Positions 41,936 to 51,712 of a stretch of DNA of 64,000 bases are shown here, piece after piece. This stretch comes from Paenibacillus peoriae KCTC 3763 (GTDB lineage Bacteria; Bacillota; Bacilli; Paenibacillales; Paenibacillaceae). The DNA lies in NCBI RefSeq assembly GCF_000236805.1, contig NZ_AGFX01000011.1, forward strand, positions 372,001-436,000, in the 5' to 3' direction. Under the pieces are notes generated by a model that was not told the origin of the DNA, did no database searches, and worked only from the letters and a program-made list of their open reading frames with translations. The stretch's first letter is position 1. Each line of letters begins with the position of its first letter. Position numbers and translations under genes: made by a program.

Positions 41936-44026
41936 GTGTCGCATCCAAACCTATTCAAATACCCGCCAATTAGTGAGCGAGTTCCGCGTATGCTGCACGG
42001 AGCGGATTATAACCCGGAGCAATGGCAGCATGATCCCGAGGTGCTAAAAGAAGATATCCGGCTGATGAAGCTGGCTAAATGTAATGTGATGTCCGTCGGC
42101 ATATTTTCATGGGTTGCATTGGAACCTGAGGAAGGTGTATTTACGTTTGAATGGCTGGACCGTATTCTGGATTCGTTTGCCGAGAACGGAATTTATGCGT
42201 TTTTGGCCACTCCTAGTGGAGCCAGACCGGCCTGGATGTCACAAAAATATCCCGAGGTGCTGCGTGTAGAGGCCAACCGTGTCCGTAACCTGCACGGGTT
42301 CCGCCATAACCACTGTTTTACCTCACCAGTATACCGGGAAAAAGTACGCATCATGAATACAAAGCTGGCCGAGCGCTATGCGAATCATCCGGCTGTCATT
42401 GGCTGGCATATTTCCAATGAATTTGGTGGAGAATGCCACTGTGATTATTGTCAGGCAGCATTTCGCGCCTGGGTAGAGGATAAATACGGCACGCTGGATA
42501 AGCTTAATCACGCATGGTGGACGACCTTTTGGAGTCATACGGTTACGGATTGGAGCCAAATCGAGTCTCCGGCCCCTCACGGTGAAACACAGGTCCATGC
42601 TATGAATTTGGACTGGAGACGGTTTGTGACCGATCAGACCGCAGATTTTATCAAACACGAGATTGTGCCGCTCAGGGCAGCGAACCCGACACTTCCGATC
42701 ACGACCAATTTAATGGAATTTTTTGAAGGACTGAATTACTGGAAGTTTGCCGATCTGCTGGATGTTATATCCTGGGACAGTTATCCGACGTGGCATGACC
42801 GGGGAGGTGATGAGAGCCGTCAGGCTGCGAAGGTAGCTATGATGCACGATATTATTCGTTCAATCAAAGGAGGCAAGCCTTGGATGCTCATGGAGAGTAC
42901 GCCGAGTTTGACGAACTGGCAAGACGTCAGCAAGCTGAAGCGACCAGGAATGCATCTGCTATCGTCTTTACAGGCTGTAGCACACGGGTCAGACACCGTT
43001 CAATATTTTCAATGGCGGAAAAGTCGCGGTTCGAGTGAAAAGCTGCACGGTGCAGTTGTCGATCATGTCGGACATGAGCACACTCGGGTATTCGGGGATG
43101 TGACAGAGGTCGGCAATGTGCTGGAAAAATTGGAGGAGGTGATCGGTACATCTGTGCCTGCTGAGGCCGCAGTTATTTTCGACTGGGAGAATCGCTGGGC
43201 AGTCAATGACTCGCAAGGGCCGCGAAATAAAGGTGTAAAATATGAGGAGACAGCCGAAGCGCATTATTTGGCATTGTGGGAGCAGGGTGTGCCTGTAGAT
43301 GTCATTCATATGGATGCCGATTTCTCCAAATACAAGCTTATAGTAGCTCCGATGCTGTATATGGTGCGCAGCGGTGTGGGTGAGCGAATACAAAAGTTTG
43401 TTGAAAGCGGTGGCATTTTTGTAGCAACCTATTGGTCCGGCATTGTGGATGAACATGATTTGTGCTTCCTTGGAGGCTTTCCGGGGCCGCTTCGCAAGAC
43501 GCTCGGAATATGGTCGGAAGAGATCGACGGGCTGCATGATCACGACCGAAATCGCATTATGCCGGTTGAGGGCAATGAGTTGAATCTGAACGGTGAGTAT
43601 GAGGCTGTAGAGCTGTGCGATCTTATTCATACGGAAGGTGCAAAGGTACTGGCTGTATACGGTTCAGACTTTTATGCAGGACGTCCAGCATTGACGGTGA
43701 ACCGTTTGGGACAGGGAAAAGCTTATTACATCGCTTCACGCAACACGGGATCGTTCAACAGTCATTTTTACAGAAGCTTGATTGAGGGTGAAGGAATCAG
43801 TAAAGCACTTCATGTCAAGTTGCCGCATGGAGTCAATACAGCGATTCGCACTGATGGAGTTTACGATTATATTTTTATCTTGAATTTTACTCATGAGTCG
43901 CAAGAAATTACACTGGATGGACGAATCTATGTGGATATGCTGGAAAATCGTGTGATTGAAGAAGATAAGCTTCGATTGAATAACTATGCTGTCAAGGTTC
44001 TCAAGACAGAGCGCAATACACATTAG
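41936..44026 (+). CDS. ganA: Beta-galactosidase, GH42
   Basis: 696 residues, GTG start behind AAGGAGATG. N-terminal barrel: MLHGADYNPEQW, acid/base Glu in HISNEFGGECHCDYC (near 162; the clustered Cys form the structural zinc site of GH42) and nucleophile Glu in LMESTPSLTNW (near 320). A trimerisation-like domain and small beta domain follow. It would cleave galactose from galacto-oligosaccharides released by the GH53 enzyme. No signal peptide, so cytoplasmic. Confidence 0.94.
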   Translation: MSHPNLFKYPPISERVPRMLHGADYNPEQWQHDPEVLKEDIRLMKLAKCNVMSVGIFSWVALEPEEGVFTFEWLDRILDSFAENGIYAFLATPSGARPAWMSQKYPEVLRVEANRVRNLHGFRHNHCFTSPVYREKVRIMNTKLAERYANHPAVIGWHISNEFGGECHCDYCQAAFRAWVEDKYGTLDKLNHAWWTTFWSHTVTDWSQIESPAPHGETQVHAMNLDWRRFVTDQTADFIKHEIVPLRAANPTLPITTNLMEFFEGLNYWKFADLLDVISWDSYPTWHDRGGDESRQAAKVAMMHDIIRSIKGGKPWMLMESTPSLTNWQDVSKLKRPGMHLLSSLQAVAHGSDTVQYFQWRKSRGSSEKLHGAVVDHVGHEHTRVFGDVTEVGNVLEKLEEVIGTSVPAEAAVIFDWENRWAVNDSQGPRNKGVKYEETAEAHYLALWEQGVPVDVIHMDADFSKYKLIVAPMLYMVRSGVGERIQKFVESGGIFVATYWSGIVDEHDLCFLGGFPGPLRKTLGIWSEEIDGLHDHDRNRIMPVEGNELNLNGEYEAVELCDLIHTEGAKVLAVYGSDFYAGRPALTVNRLGQGKAYYIASRNTGSFNSHFYRSLIEGEGISKALHVKLPHGVNTAIRTDGVYDYIFILNFTHESQEITLDGRIYVDMLENRVIEEDKLRLNNYAVKVLKTERNTH

Positions 44027-44127
44027 AAATGGCATAAGGTTAAGGGCTGACTTTATTTGGCGATAAAGGATTTGTAAGAATGGCTAGAGGAGAACGGCGA
44101 GTCCAAAATTCAGATAGGAGATGACTT

Positions 44128-45180
44128 ATGAAAACAAGTAACCGAATTATACTATTTGCGGTGTTGATTTTGTTATCCAGTATTTTGTACCCGTTTGGCT
44201 CTGCAGGGTTGGGGACGGCTTCAGCCGCCCCTGCTTTTGCCAAAGGAGCCGACATAAGCTGGGTAGCAGGAATGGAAGCACAAGGTATGACCTGGAAGGA
44301 TAAAAAGGGGGTTCGGCGGGATGTACTGCAAATTTTACGAGACGATTACCAGATCAACTCGGTACGTATCCGTGTATGGGTAAACCCTAACATGAACGAT
44401 TATGCAAGCGGTTACATGAATGCTGAGAAGGCGGCAGAACTGGCACAGCGAGCTAAAAAATTGGGCATGAGCGTTATGCTGACCCTGCATTATAGCGATT
44501 CCTGGGCTGATCCCGGACAGCAGAACAAGCCTTACGCATGGCGCAATTTTAACTTTACACAACTGATGGATGCAGTCTGGTCCCACACGGTCTATGTTAT
44601 GAATACAATGAAAAGCAAGGGCGTGACCCCAGACTGGGTACAAATCGGCAATGAGACGAACAATGGAATGCTCTGGGATGATGGTAAAGCTTCGGTGAAT
44701 ATGAAAAACTATGCATGGCTCGTTAACACGGGCAATAATGCTGTAAAATCGGTAAGCAGCAGCACCAAGACGATCGTACATTTGGCTAACGGGGATAACG
44801 GTTCCACGTTAAACTGGAATATTGGCGGGCTGATTGACAATGGAGCCCAGTTTGACCTTGTTGGGCTGTCTCTGTATCCGTCTCCTTCTGACTGGCAGGG
44901 CAAGGTGGACCAGACGATTGCCAATGCCAATAGCCTCATTGCAAAATACGGCAAAGGCATTGTCATCAGTGAAATCGGGATGGATTATAATGAACCTGCA
45001 GCTTCCAAGGCATTTATTTCCACGATCAAAACGAAGGTGCGGAACATCGGGGGTGGCAAAGGCGCAGGGGTATTTTATTGGGAGCCGGCTGCAACCCCAG
45101 GTTACAATAAAGGCTACAACAAAGGTGCTTGGCAGGCTGACGGAAAGCCAACCTCAGCTTTGGAAGGATTTTTAAACTAA
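44128..45180 (+). CDS. ganB: Secreted endo-beta-1,4-galactanase, GH53
   Basis: 350 residues. Signal peptide to about ASA-AP. The GH53 domain begins AKGADISWVAGMEAQGMTW; acid/base Glu in WVQIGNETNNGMLW (near 176) and nucleophile Glu in VISEIGMDY (near 282). It cuts arabinogalactan type I side chains of pectin outside the cell, feeding the transporter and GH42 enzyme upstream. It ends in the GH53-typical NKGAWQADGKPTSAL. Confidence 0.95.
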   Translation: MKTSNRIILFAVLILLSSILYPFGSAGLGTASAAPAFAKGADISWVAGMEAQGMTWKDKKGVRRDVLQILRDDYQINSVRIRVWVNPNMNDYASGYMNAEKAAELAQRAKKLGMSVMLTLHYSDSWADPGQQNKPYAWRNFNFTQLMDAVWSHTVYVMNTMKSKGVTPDWVQIGNETNNGMLWDDGKASVNMKNYAWLVNTGNNAVKSVSSSTKTIVHLANGDNGSTLNWNIGGLIDNGAQFDLVGLSLYPSPSDWQGKVDQTIANANSLIAKYGKGIVISEIGMDYNEPAASKAFISTIKTKVRNIGGGKGAGVFYWEPAATPGYNKGYNKGAWQADGKPTSALEGFLN

Positions 45181-45215
45181 ACTAAAACAAATCTGAAACT
45201 GATTACGGGAATGTC

Positions 45216-45258
45216 AAAGAACCTCTAATTCGCATGTTGTGCGGAATAGAGGTTCTTT
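45216..45258. terminator. Bidirectional terminator
   Basis: AAAGAACCTCTA/TAGAGGTTCTTT between the convergent galactanase and chemoreceptor genes. Confidence 0.9.
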
Positions 45259-45293
45259 ATTTTTATCTATGACGTATGGATGAAGTTACATCC

Positions 45294-47057
45294 TTAGGCT
45301 TTTCGGTCGACTTTGAAGAATGAAATGAGCTCCTCTAGCTCACGAGACATCGACGACAGCTTGTCGGAGGCATTCACGATGGAAGCCATGGATTGGGCCT
45401 GCTCTCCAATCGTATGTTCTATTTCCTTGCTGCTATCTGATGTTTTGCTGATCGTGGAGGATAACTCGTCAGAGGTTGCCGTCATTTCCTGTGTGCTGGC
45501 TGAAATCTGTTCCGTTGCACTGGAAACCTCCTGAATTTGTGACGATACTTTATTGGCGGCATTTAAAATCTCTGAGAACATTTCACCTGTCTGTTTGGTA
45601 ACTTCCAGTCCAATTTGGACCTCCTTCGAGCCGAGGCTGACACCTTCTACGGTTTGCTCAATTTCTTTTTGAATTTCCTCAATCAGCTCGGCGATTTGTC
45701 TGGCAGACTCTTGGGACTGTTCAGCCAAATTGCGCACCTCTCCAGCGACTACAGCAAAGCCTTTACCTTCCTCACCTACTCTGGCAGCCTCAATGGAGGC
45801 GTTCAGTGCAAGCAGATTGGTTTGGCTGGCAATACCAGTGATAATGTTTACAATGTTACTGATTTCGTTGGAACGGCTTTGCAGTGCATTAATGGAGACA
45901 ACGGTTTTTTCCATCGAGTTGGAGATTGAGTCCATTTGAGCGGAAACTCTTTGCACGATCTGATTACCTTCAACGGAGCGTTTTTCCATAGAATAAGCTT
46001 CATCTGCTACAGAGGAGGAGCTTCCTGCAATCGTCTGAACGACCGTAGACATTTCACTCATAGCCCGTGAGCTTTCCATTGCAGCTTTGTCTTGTGCTTC
46101 AATTCCTTGGGCAATTTCTTTCATATTGCTGTTAATGACATTCGTGTTTGTACTGTTTTGCTCGCTGATACTTAGCAATTCCTGAGCCGACTCCGTAACT
46201 TCTTGCGTCGTATCCTGTACTTTTACCATGGTATCGTTAATACGTTTGATCATGGTATTAAACTTTTGATTGATGATGCCAAGGTCGTCCAGACCTGTCT
46301 TGATTTTTACATCCAGATTTCCCTCGCTAACTTCCTCAATGCCCTTCATCAGGGAGCGAATCGGGGAGAGAGTGCGTTTGACCAGCCAATATTGAATCGT
46401 CAAGAAGATAGCAAGGAACAGAATGAGTAGGGAAACACCATATACAAGCAGCTTATGAAGTCCGGCTGGTACAGAGCTTGCGTCTACGTCAAAGTAAAGC
46501 GCACTTGTGATTTTGCCACTTTCATCTGTAAGCGGGTAAGCAATGGTTGTCCATGTACCAAATTCATCAGTGTAGAAGCTGCTTAACGCCGCTTCTTTGG
46601 ATTCAAGCATGTCATTTACAGCTTCTACATTTGCGTCAGAGAGCGTATACATATCGCCTATATTCAGCTTTGACTCTTGGAAGGATTGAACTAAGTTGGT
46701 CGGAATGCCAATAATGGAGGTTTGGTTTCCTTCTTTTAATTCTGTGCCGAATATGTAAGCTTGGGCAACATTAGGATACAAGGTATGAATAGAATCGAGA
46801 AATTGGCGTAAATCCTGTTGAGCAGAACCGTTATAATCTTTTTCGCTTAACGCTTGTTGCATTTTTGTTTTGTCAACATCATTTGCCCATTTTTTGGTCA
46901 GTACTTTAACCTGGTCTTGCAACTGGGTGGTCAAAATATTCTTTTGAAGAATATAGCTGGATGTGATGAGAATAGCACCTATTAATACAATGTTGACAAA
47001 CGAAATTAATAGATTTTTACCAAAAAAGGACATAGTGCTCCACTTCAAGTTTTTCAC
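45294..47057 (-). CDS. Methyl-accepting chemotaxis protein
   Basis: 587 residues, GTG start after AAAGGAG. Membrane helix ~14-36, extracellular sensor ~37-195, second helix ~198-218, HAMP (~220-275), then a long coiled-coil signalling domain whose conserved tip reads [20 protein letters not shown]. Signals through CheA/CheW to the flagellar motor. The ligand is unknown. The gene is followed closely by the shared terminator. Confidence 0.94.
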   Translation of the reverse strand: MKNLKWSTMSFFGKNLLISFVNIVLIGAILITSSYILQKNILTTQLQDQVKVLTKKWANDVDKTKMQQALSEKDYNGSAQQDLRQFLDSIHTLYPNVAQAYIFGTELKEGNQTSIIGIPTNLVQSFQESKLNIGDMYTLSDANVEAVNDMLESKEAALSSFYTDEFGTWTTIAYPLTDESGKITSALYFDVDASSVPAGLHKLLVYGVSLLILFLAIFLTIQYWLVKRTLSPIRSLMKGIEEVSEGNLDVKIKTGLDDLGIINQKFNTMIKRINDTMVKVQDTTQEVTESAQELLSISEQNSTNTNVINSNMKEIAQGIEAQDKAAMESSRAMSEMSTVVQTIAGSSSSVADEAYSMEKRSVEGNQIVQRVSAQMDSISNSMEKTVVSINALQSRSNEISNIVNIITGIASQTNLLALNASIEAARVGEEGKGFAVVAGEVRNLAEQSQESARQIAELIEEIQKEIEQTVEGVSLGSKEVQIGLEVTKQTGEMFSEILNAANKVSSQIQEVSSATEQISASTQEMTATSDELSSTISKTSDSSKEIEHTIGEQAQSMASIVNASDKLSSMSRELEELISFFKVDRKA

Positions 47058-47384
47058 GTGTCTCTTCTCCTTTGAATTAGAAATTTTAGTTTAAGTGCGA
47101 CTTACGACTTACGACCTATTACTTATATATTTCGTCAATTACCTTTCAAAATGTTAGGTATTTATTAAAATTGGAGAATATCGGATGTTTATTCGTAAAA
47201 CTTATGGCAAAAAACGACAAAACTTTTTGCTTGATTAAAGTGGAGAAATGAGGATAAGAGTAAACAGCCTGCCCAATAATGGCCGTGATGTCGCCTCCAA
47301 TGAAGGGGAAGACCCGGTTATTTTTGCGGGGAAGAGACATATACCTATAGGAATGAAGCACTATAGTCTGAAGGGGGGATGCGC

Positions 47385-48506
47385 TTGCGTTCTCATATGA
47401 TTTTCCATTGGAGCCGGTTGGATTGGAGTTTTCCGAACCTCAGGATGAAGGAGAACTTTGAAGCCCACCAGTATTGGAAAAATGCGATCCTCGTCGGCGT
47501 CAAAGTCGATCGGCAAGGACACTATTACGTCTGCGTTCCCCGTCTCGCCCCGGGCATTCCCGCCACGATGAATAGAATTGTTATCCAGGACGGAACCCCC
47601 CTCCTGCAGGCTTTTCCCAGTTGGGAGTGGAATGAGGCCGGGAATGTGCGGGCGATGAGGTCTATTCAGGGATATGAAATCGATGAGCTCAACCGGATCT
47701 GGCTGCTGGATCAAGGAAAAATCGCTTACGCCCCCTCGCCTGAAGGCTCGCAGAAGCTGCTTGTCTGGGATTTGAATACGCGCCGCATGATCGATGTCAT
47801 CCCGCTTCCCGATGAGATCGCTTCGTATCGGACCTCTTTTTTGAACGATTTGGTCGTCGACAATAAGAACGGCTTCGTCTATATTACCGATTCCGGCAAC
47901 GGCTGGCCGGATCACCCGGTGGCTGGCGGCATCATCGTGTACAACATGCGGACGCGATTGCTCAGACGGGTGCTGGACCGGCAATTCAGCACACAGGATC
48001 TTCCCGGTTTTCAGTTTGCCATTGACAATAAGCCGGTGCTGAACCGCATCGGCGTGGATGGCATCGCCTTGTCCGCCGACCGTTCCACCTTGTACTATTG
48101 CCCGCTGACCGGACGCAATCTTTATGCCATCGATACCTCCGTCTTGATGGATTTTCAGGCTCCGCCCGAAAAAATCCAGCGGGCCGTACAGGCGATAGGG
48201 AGTAAAAGAACCACGACGGATGGGATGCATGCCGATGCTCAAGGAAATGTTTTTTACACGATGCTGGAGGGGAAGGGCGTTGGGATGTACAGCCCCTACA
48301 GCGAAACATTCCACGATCTCGTGTCGGACGACCGGATGGTGTGGGTGGACGGGGTCGCTTTCGATCAGCAGGGCTCCATCCTGTTCAGCAGCAATCGGCT
48401 GCATGAAATCACGGGCGGGTACGACATCGATTGGACTTATCCGTATAATTTTGTGATTTGGAAAGCTTTTGCGGGTCAAGGAGTCAAGTCGTATTTGTAT
48501 GCCTAG
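47385..48506 (+). CDS. Yellow/major-royal-jelly-protein family protein
   Basis: About 373 residues. The start is either ATG 47379, which touches AAGGGGGG, or TTG 47385, six bases behind it; the latter is preferred. Six-bladed propeller of the yellow/MRJP family: QGYEIDELNRIWLLDQGK, FLNDLVVDNKNGFVYITDSG, RIGVDGIALSADRSTLYYCP and SDDRMVWVDGVAFDQQGSIL. Bacterial members are functionally unknown; insect yellow proteins include dopachrome-converting enzymes. No signal peptide. It is visibly more GC-rich than its neighbours and adjoins an IS remnant, suggesting acquisition. Confidence 0.83.
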   Translation: MRSHMIFHWSRLDWSFPNLRMKENFEAHQYWKNAILVGVKVDRQGHYYVCVPRLAPGIPATMNRIVIQDGTPLLQAFPSWEWNEAGNVRAMRSIQGYEIDELNRIWLLDQGKIAYAPSPEGSQKLLVWDLNTRRMIDVIPLPDEIASYRTSFLNDLVVDNKNGFVYITDSGNGWPDHPVAGGIIVYNMRTRLLRRVLDRQFSTQDLPGFQFAIDNKPVLNRIGVDGIALSADRSTLYYCPLTGRNLYAIDTSVLMDFQAPPEKIQRAVQAIGSKRTTTDGMHADAQGNVFYTMLEGKGVGMYSPYSETFHDLVSDDRMVWVDGVAFDQQGSILFSSNRLHEITGGYDIDWTYPYNFVIWKAFAGQGVKSYLYA

Positions 48507-48590
48507 TAGATAGCCCCTAAAATAACGCTAGCGTAGAGATTAGCTGGAAAAAGTCCTGGTAATTTTAAATATATTGTAGAATGGGGTGAT

Positions 48591-48649
48591 ATGCTCCCCT
48601 TACGGTAGACAGGTTAAAAAAAATAAACCTGTTGCTGTGAGGGGAGCAT
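48591..48649 (+). repeat. Imperfect long inverted repeat at IS remnant
   Basis: Arms ATGCTCCCC (48591-48599) and GGGGAGCAT (48641-48649) with inner arms ACAGGTT (48609) and AACCTGT (48626). The structure sits just before the transposase fragment. Confidence 0.6.
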
Positions 48650-48653
48650 TTTC

Positions 48654-48752
48654 ATGTCTCGAACAAAATTCAGTGTATTCGGAAAACTTGCGATTATCCA
48701 GGAGATTGAGTATGGTCAGATTGGGCTCAAGGATGCGACAAGGCTTATTTAA
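48654..48752 (+). pseudogene. Truncated IS3-type OrfA (transposase HTH) fragment
   Basis: 32 codons starting SRTKFSVFGKLAIIQEIEYG, the beginning of an IS3/IS150-like OrfA helix-turn-helix protein. It breaks after DATRLI, and only further scraps (CLSEENKGLD, about 48755-48789) follow. OrfB is absent, so the element cannot move by itself. Confidence 0.6.
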
Positions 48753-48876
48753 GCGCTGTTTGTCAGAAGAAAATAAAGGATTAGACTGACGATGTTTCAT
48801 TAAGCTAAACGGGCAGAATAATGAAATATTCAATATTGTGTTATAATAAATCAATTTGGAAAACGGAGGGGCTTTT

Positions 48877-49623
48877 ATGACAATAGGATCACAAAACGAT
48901 ATTGATGGTCTGAAGGAAATTGGCAAAATCGTTGCATTGACGATTAGTGAAATGAAACGTCACACACGTGCAGGAATTACGACAAAGGAATTGGATGATA
49001 TTGGAGGGCAGTTTTTGAAAAGGCATGGGGCTGTGCCGGCACCTAAGTCAACTTACAATTTCCCTGGCAATACATGTATTAGTATTAACCACGACGTTGC
49101 CCACGGAATACCGGGAAATCGAATCATTCAACCGGGCGATTTAGTAAACATCGATGTTTCTGCAGAATTGGGGGGCTATTATGCGGATGCGGGACATTCT
49201 TTTCCGATACCTCCATACGAGCCATCATTAATGCGTCTGTGTCAATACACACACAATACAATGATGAAAGTAATCTCTTCACTTAAGCATGGAGTAAAAT
49301 TGAACGAAATCGGAAGGATTATTGAAATCGAGGCTAAAAAAGGCGGCTATAATGTAGTTAAGAATCTGTGTAGCCACGGTATTGGAAAATCTCTGCACGA
49401 GGCCCCAAAAGAGATTCTACCCGTTTATAACAAGCACGATAGACGGGTATTGAAAGAGGGTTTGGTCATTACAATTGAGCCCTTTTTATCTACAGGTGCA
49501 GGGTATGTCGTTGAGCAAATGGATGGATGGACTTTATGTGTACCCGACAATAGCTTTGTGGCACAACATGAGCACACCATTATCATTACAAAGAATCAGC
49601 CAATTATCGTCACTGCAGTATAG
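48877..49623 (+). CDS. map: Type I methionine aminopeptidase
   Basis: 248 residues, close in length to B. subtilis YflG, a second MetAP. Removes N-terminal Met. Metal ligands are visible in NIDVSAELGGYYADAGHS (two Asp), LCSHGIGKSLHEAPKE (His), ITIEPFLS (Glu) and QHEHTIIIT. The substrate-binding His is in NHDVAHGIPG. ATG at 48877 follows GGAGGGG; TATAAT at 48842-48847 may be its -10. Confidence 0.94.
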   Translation: MTIGSQNDIDGLKEIGKIVALTISEMKRHTRAGITTKELDDIGGQFLKRHGAVPAPKSTYNFPGNTCISINHDVAHGIPGNRIIQPGDLVNIDVSAELGGYYADAGHSFPIPPYEPSLMRLCQYTHNTMMKVISSLKHGVKLNEIGRIIEIEAKKGGYNVVKNLCSHGIGKSLHEAPKEILPVYNKHDRRVLKEGLVITIEPFLSTGAGYVVEQMDGWTLCVPDNSFVAQHEHTIIITKNQPIIVTAV

Positions 49624-49667
49624 AGCATCAGAATGAATCCGTGCTAACGGAGCACGTAAGTTCAATA

Positions 49668-49718
49668 AAACAGCGACAGTCTAGGACTTTTTTTTCTCGT
49701 CCTTGGCTGTCGCTGTTT
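49668..49718. terminator. Bidirectional terminator
   Basis: AAACAGCGACAG/CTGTCGCTGTTT with inner GGAC/GTCC, between map and malic enzyme. Confidence 0.88.
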
Positions 49719-49748
49719 CAATGTCTAGGCTCAGCTGTTCGCTATTTC

Positions 49749-51467
49749 TTAAACCAAGACTGCTTCCTGACCATATTGTCTGATAGGTTTATAATTGCAA
49801 TCCCACATCGCATCCCGAACCGCTTGTGCGATATCATCCGGCTGATGGCGTGCTACTCCATCCTGAACTGCAGCTTTAGCTACAGCTATGGCTACAGCTT
49901 CAGATACTTCTCGCAGTTCGCTGATTTTGGGAAGCAGGGCAGCTCCAGGCTGTGACAAATCAACCATTTCAGCTACTGCATGGGCAGCAGCGGCAAACAT
50001 GTTGTCTGTAATCATTTTCGATTTCACCACGATTGCGCCAAGACCAAGACCCGGGAATACGAAAGCATTGTTGGATTGTCCGATTTCAAACTTGATATGG
50101 TTGTAGATGACCGGCTCAAAAGGACTTCCTGTGGCAATAAGTGCTTTTCCTTCCGTCCAGCGGATCAAGTCTTGCGGGGTTGCTTCAGCCAGCGGAGTCG
50201 GATTGGACATAGGCATAATAATGGGACGTTCCGTATGCTTGGCCATTTCTTTCACAATTTCTTCGCTAAATGCCCCGGCAACACCGGATGTTCCGATCAT
50301 AATCGTCGGTTTCACACGGCGAATGACTTCCAGCAGAGGGATTTTGCCATCTTCAGCATGTTCCCAGTCGCGGCATTCTGCGGCATCTCGTACATAAGGA
50401 ACCTGGAATGGGAAAAGTCCTTCCGTTTCATTGGTGAGCAGGCCGCGGTAATCATAAGCCCAGAAGTTGCGTTTGGCTTCGGTTTCCGACAGTCCTTCCA
50501 GCATCATGGCTGCACTGATTTGGTCTGCATTACCGATACCGGCAGCTCCCGGCCCAAAGACTAAAACTCGATGCTTGCTCAGCGGGATTCCAGACAATTG
50601 AACACCGGACATCACACCTGCCAGTGTAACCGCGCCAGTACCTTGAATATCATCATTGAATGTCAAAATACTGCTTCCATATTTGTTGATAATATTGCGC
50701 GCATTAACATTGCCCAAATCTTCCCAGTGCAACAAAGCATTCGGGAAATAAGAAAGCGCAGTTTGAACGTAGGTATCAATAAATTGGTCATATTGCTCTC
50801 CGCGAACACGTTTATGACGGTTCCCCATATATAGAGGATCTTCCAGCAGCTTCTCGTTGTTGGTACCTGCATCAAGCACGACTGCCAGTACCCGGCTAGG
50901 GTCGATTCCCGCAGCAGCTGTATAAACAGCAAGCTTACCGATGGAGATGTTAATTCCTCCGACTCCCCAGTCACCGATACCCAAAATACTTTCGGAATCT
51001 GTGGCTACGATCAGATCGATGTCACCCGGCTCCAGGTTCAAATTTTTAAAAGCATCATTAATTCCTGCGAGATTATCAATAGATAAATACATACCGCCGG
51101 GCTTGTGATATTCATGGCTGTATTCCTGTATAGCCTGACCAACCGTTGGCGTATAAACAATTGGAAGCATTTCGCTTAGATGCTCAGAGAGCAAACGATA
51201 GTACAGGACGGTATTTCGATTAAACAGATCATTTAAAGCGACGTTTTTGCGTAAATTATCCGGTTGGCTCTGGAATTGCTCATATACCCGTTGAACCTGC
51301 TCCTCAATGGTTAATATGGTAGGAGGGAGCAGACCGTCAAGTCCGAGCTGCTGTCGTTCTTCGAGCGTAAAAGCCACTCCCTTATTCAGCAGTGGGTTGG
51401 CAAGCAGATCTTTCCCGGTTAATCTGGTTTCGATAGATCCATCTGCAGTAAGATGAAAAGCACGCAT
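49749..51467 (-). CDS. NAD-type malic enzyme
   Basis: 572 residues, the length of the large (MaeA/SfcA/eukaryote-like) malic enzymes. Oxidatively decarboxylates malate to pyruvate. Motifs: [19 protein letters not shown], the catalytic Lys region [13 protein letters not shown], metal-site [15 protein letters not shown] and nucleotide-binding [13 protein letters not shown]. It ends near [12 protein letters not shown]. Two cre-like sites upstream suggest carbon-catabolite control by CcpA. Confidence 0.94.
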   Translation of the reverse strand: MRAFHLTADGSIETRLTGKDLLANPLLNKGVAFTLEERQQLGLDGLLPPTILTIEEQVQRVYEQFQSQPDNLRKNVALNDLFNRNTVLYYRLLSEHLSEMLPIVYTPTVGQAIQEYSHEYHKPGGMYLSIDNLAGINDAFKNLNLEPGDIDLIVATDSESILGIGDWGVGGINISIGKLAVYTAAAGIDPSRVLAVVLDAGTNNEKLLEDPLYMGNRHKRVRGEQYDQFIDTYVQTALSYFPNALLHWEDLGNVNARNIINKYGSSILTFNDDIQGTGAVTLAGVMSGVQLSGIPLSKHRVLVFGPGAAGIGNADQISAAMMLEGLSETEAKRNFWAYDYRGLLTNETEGLFPFQVPYVRDAAECRDWEHAEDGKIPLLEVIRRVKPTIMIGTSGVAGAFSEEIVKEMAKHTERPIIMPMSNPTPLAEATPQDLIRWTEGKALIATGSPFEPVIYNHIKFEIGQSNNAFVFPGLGLGAIVVKSKMITDNMFAAAAHAVAEMVDLSQPGAALLPKISELREVSEAVAIAVAKAAVQDGVARHQPDDIAQAVRDAMWDCNYKPIRQYGQEAVLV

Positions 51468-51580
51468 TCTGATTCCTTCTTTCTAAAAAATTACATTTCG
51501 TAAAACCTTGAACATCGCGTGAACAAGTATACGCTTTATTTTAGACCAAGTGAACAAGTATGTTGTGTGAAAAATGGTTA

Positions 51581-51626
51581 TATAAGTGTTTTCATATGAA
51601 AAATTATGAAAATATAAGCGTTTTCC
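51581..51626 (-). promoter_or_regulatory. Two cre-like sites upstream of malic enzyme
   Basis: TATAAGTGTTTTCA (51581-51594) and TATAAGCGTTTTCC (51613-51626), written on the plus strand, resemble the CcpA operator core AAGCGnTTTC. They are ~115-160 bases from the gene start. Confidence 0.4.
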
Positions 51627-51712
51627 TTTGATTTTCAAATGGAAAAATAGCCTTAACCTCAATTTTATATCATTGAAGTTAAAGCTTATGGATTGAACTA
51701 AAAAAGATAGCT

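Noticed and set aside
42989-43630. A 213-codon minus-strand frame inside the GH42 gene
   Set aside because: No ribosome site or family features; antisense to a conserved beta-galactosidase.
47361-48479. A 372-codon frame antisense to the yellow/MRJP-like gene
   Set aside because: Long antisense frames are expected in GC-rich genes. It lacks a ribosome site and recognisable motifs, while the sense strand has clear family motifs.
49980-50564. A 194-codon plus-strand frame inside the malic enzyme gene
   Set aside because: Antisense shadow with atypical composition and no start signal.
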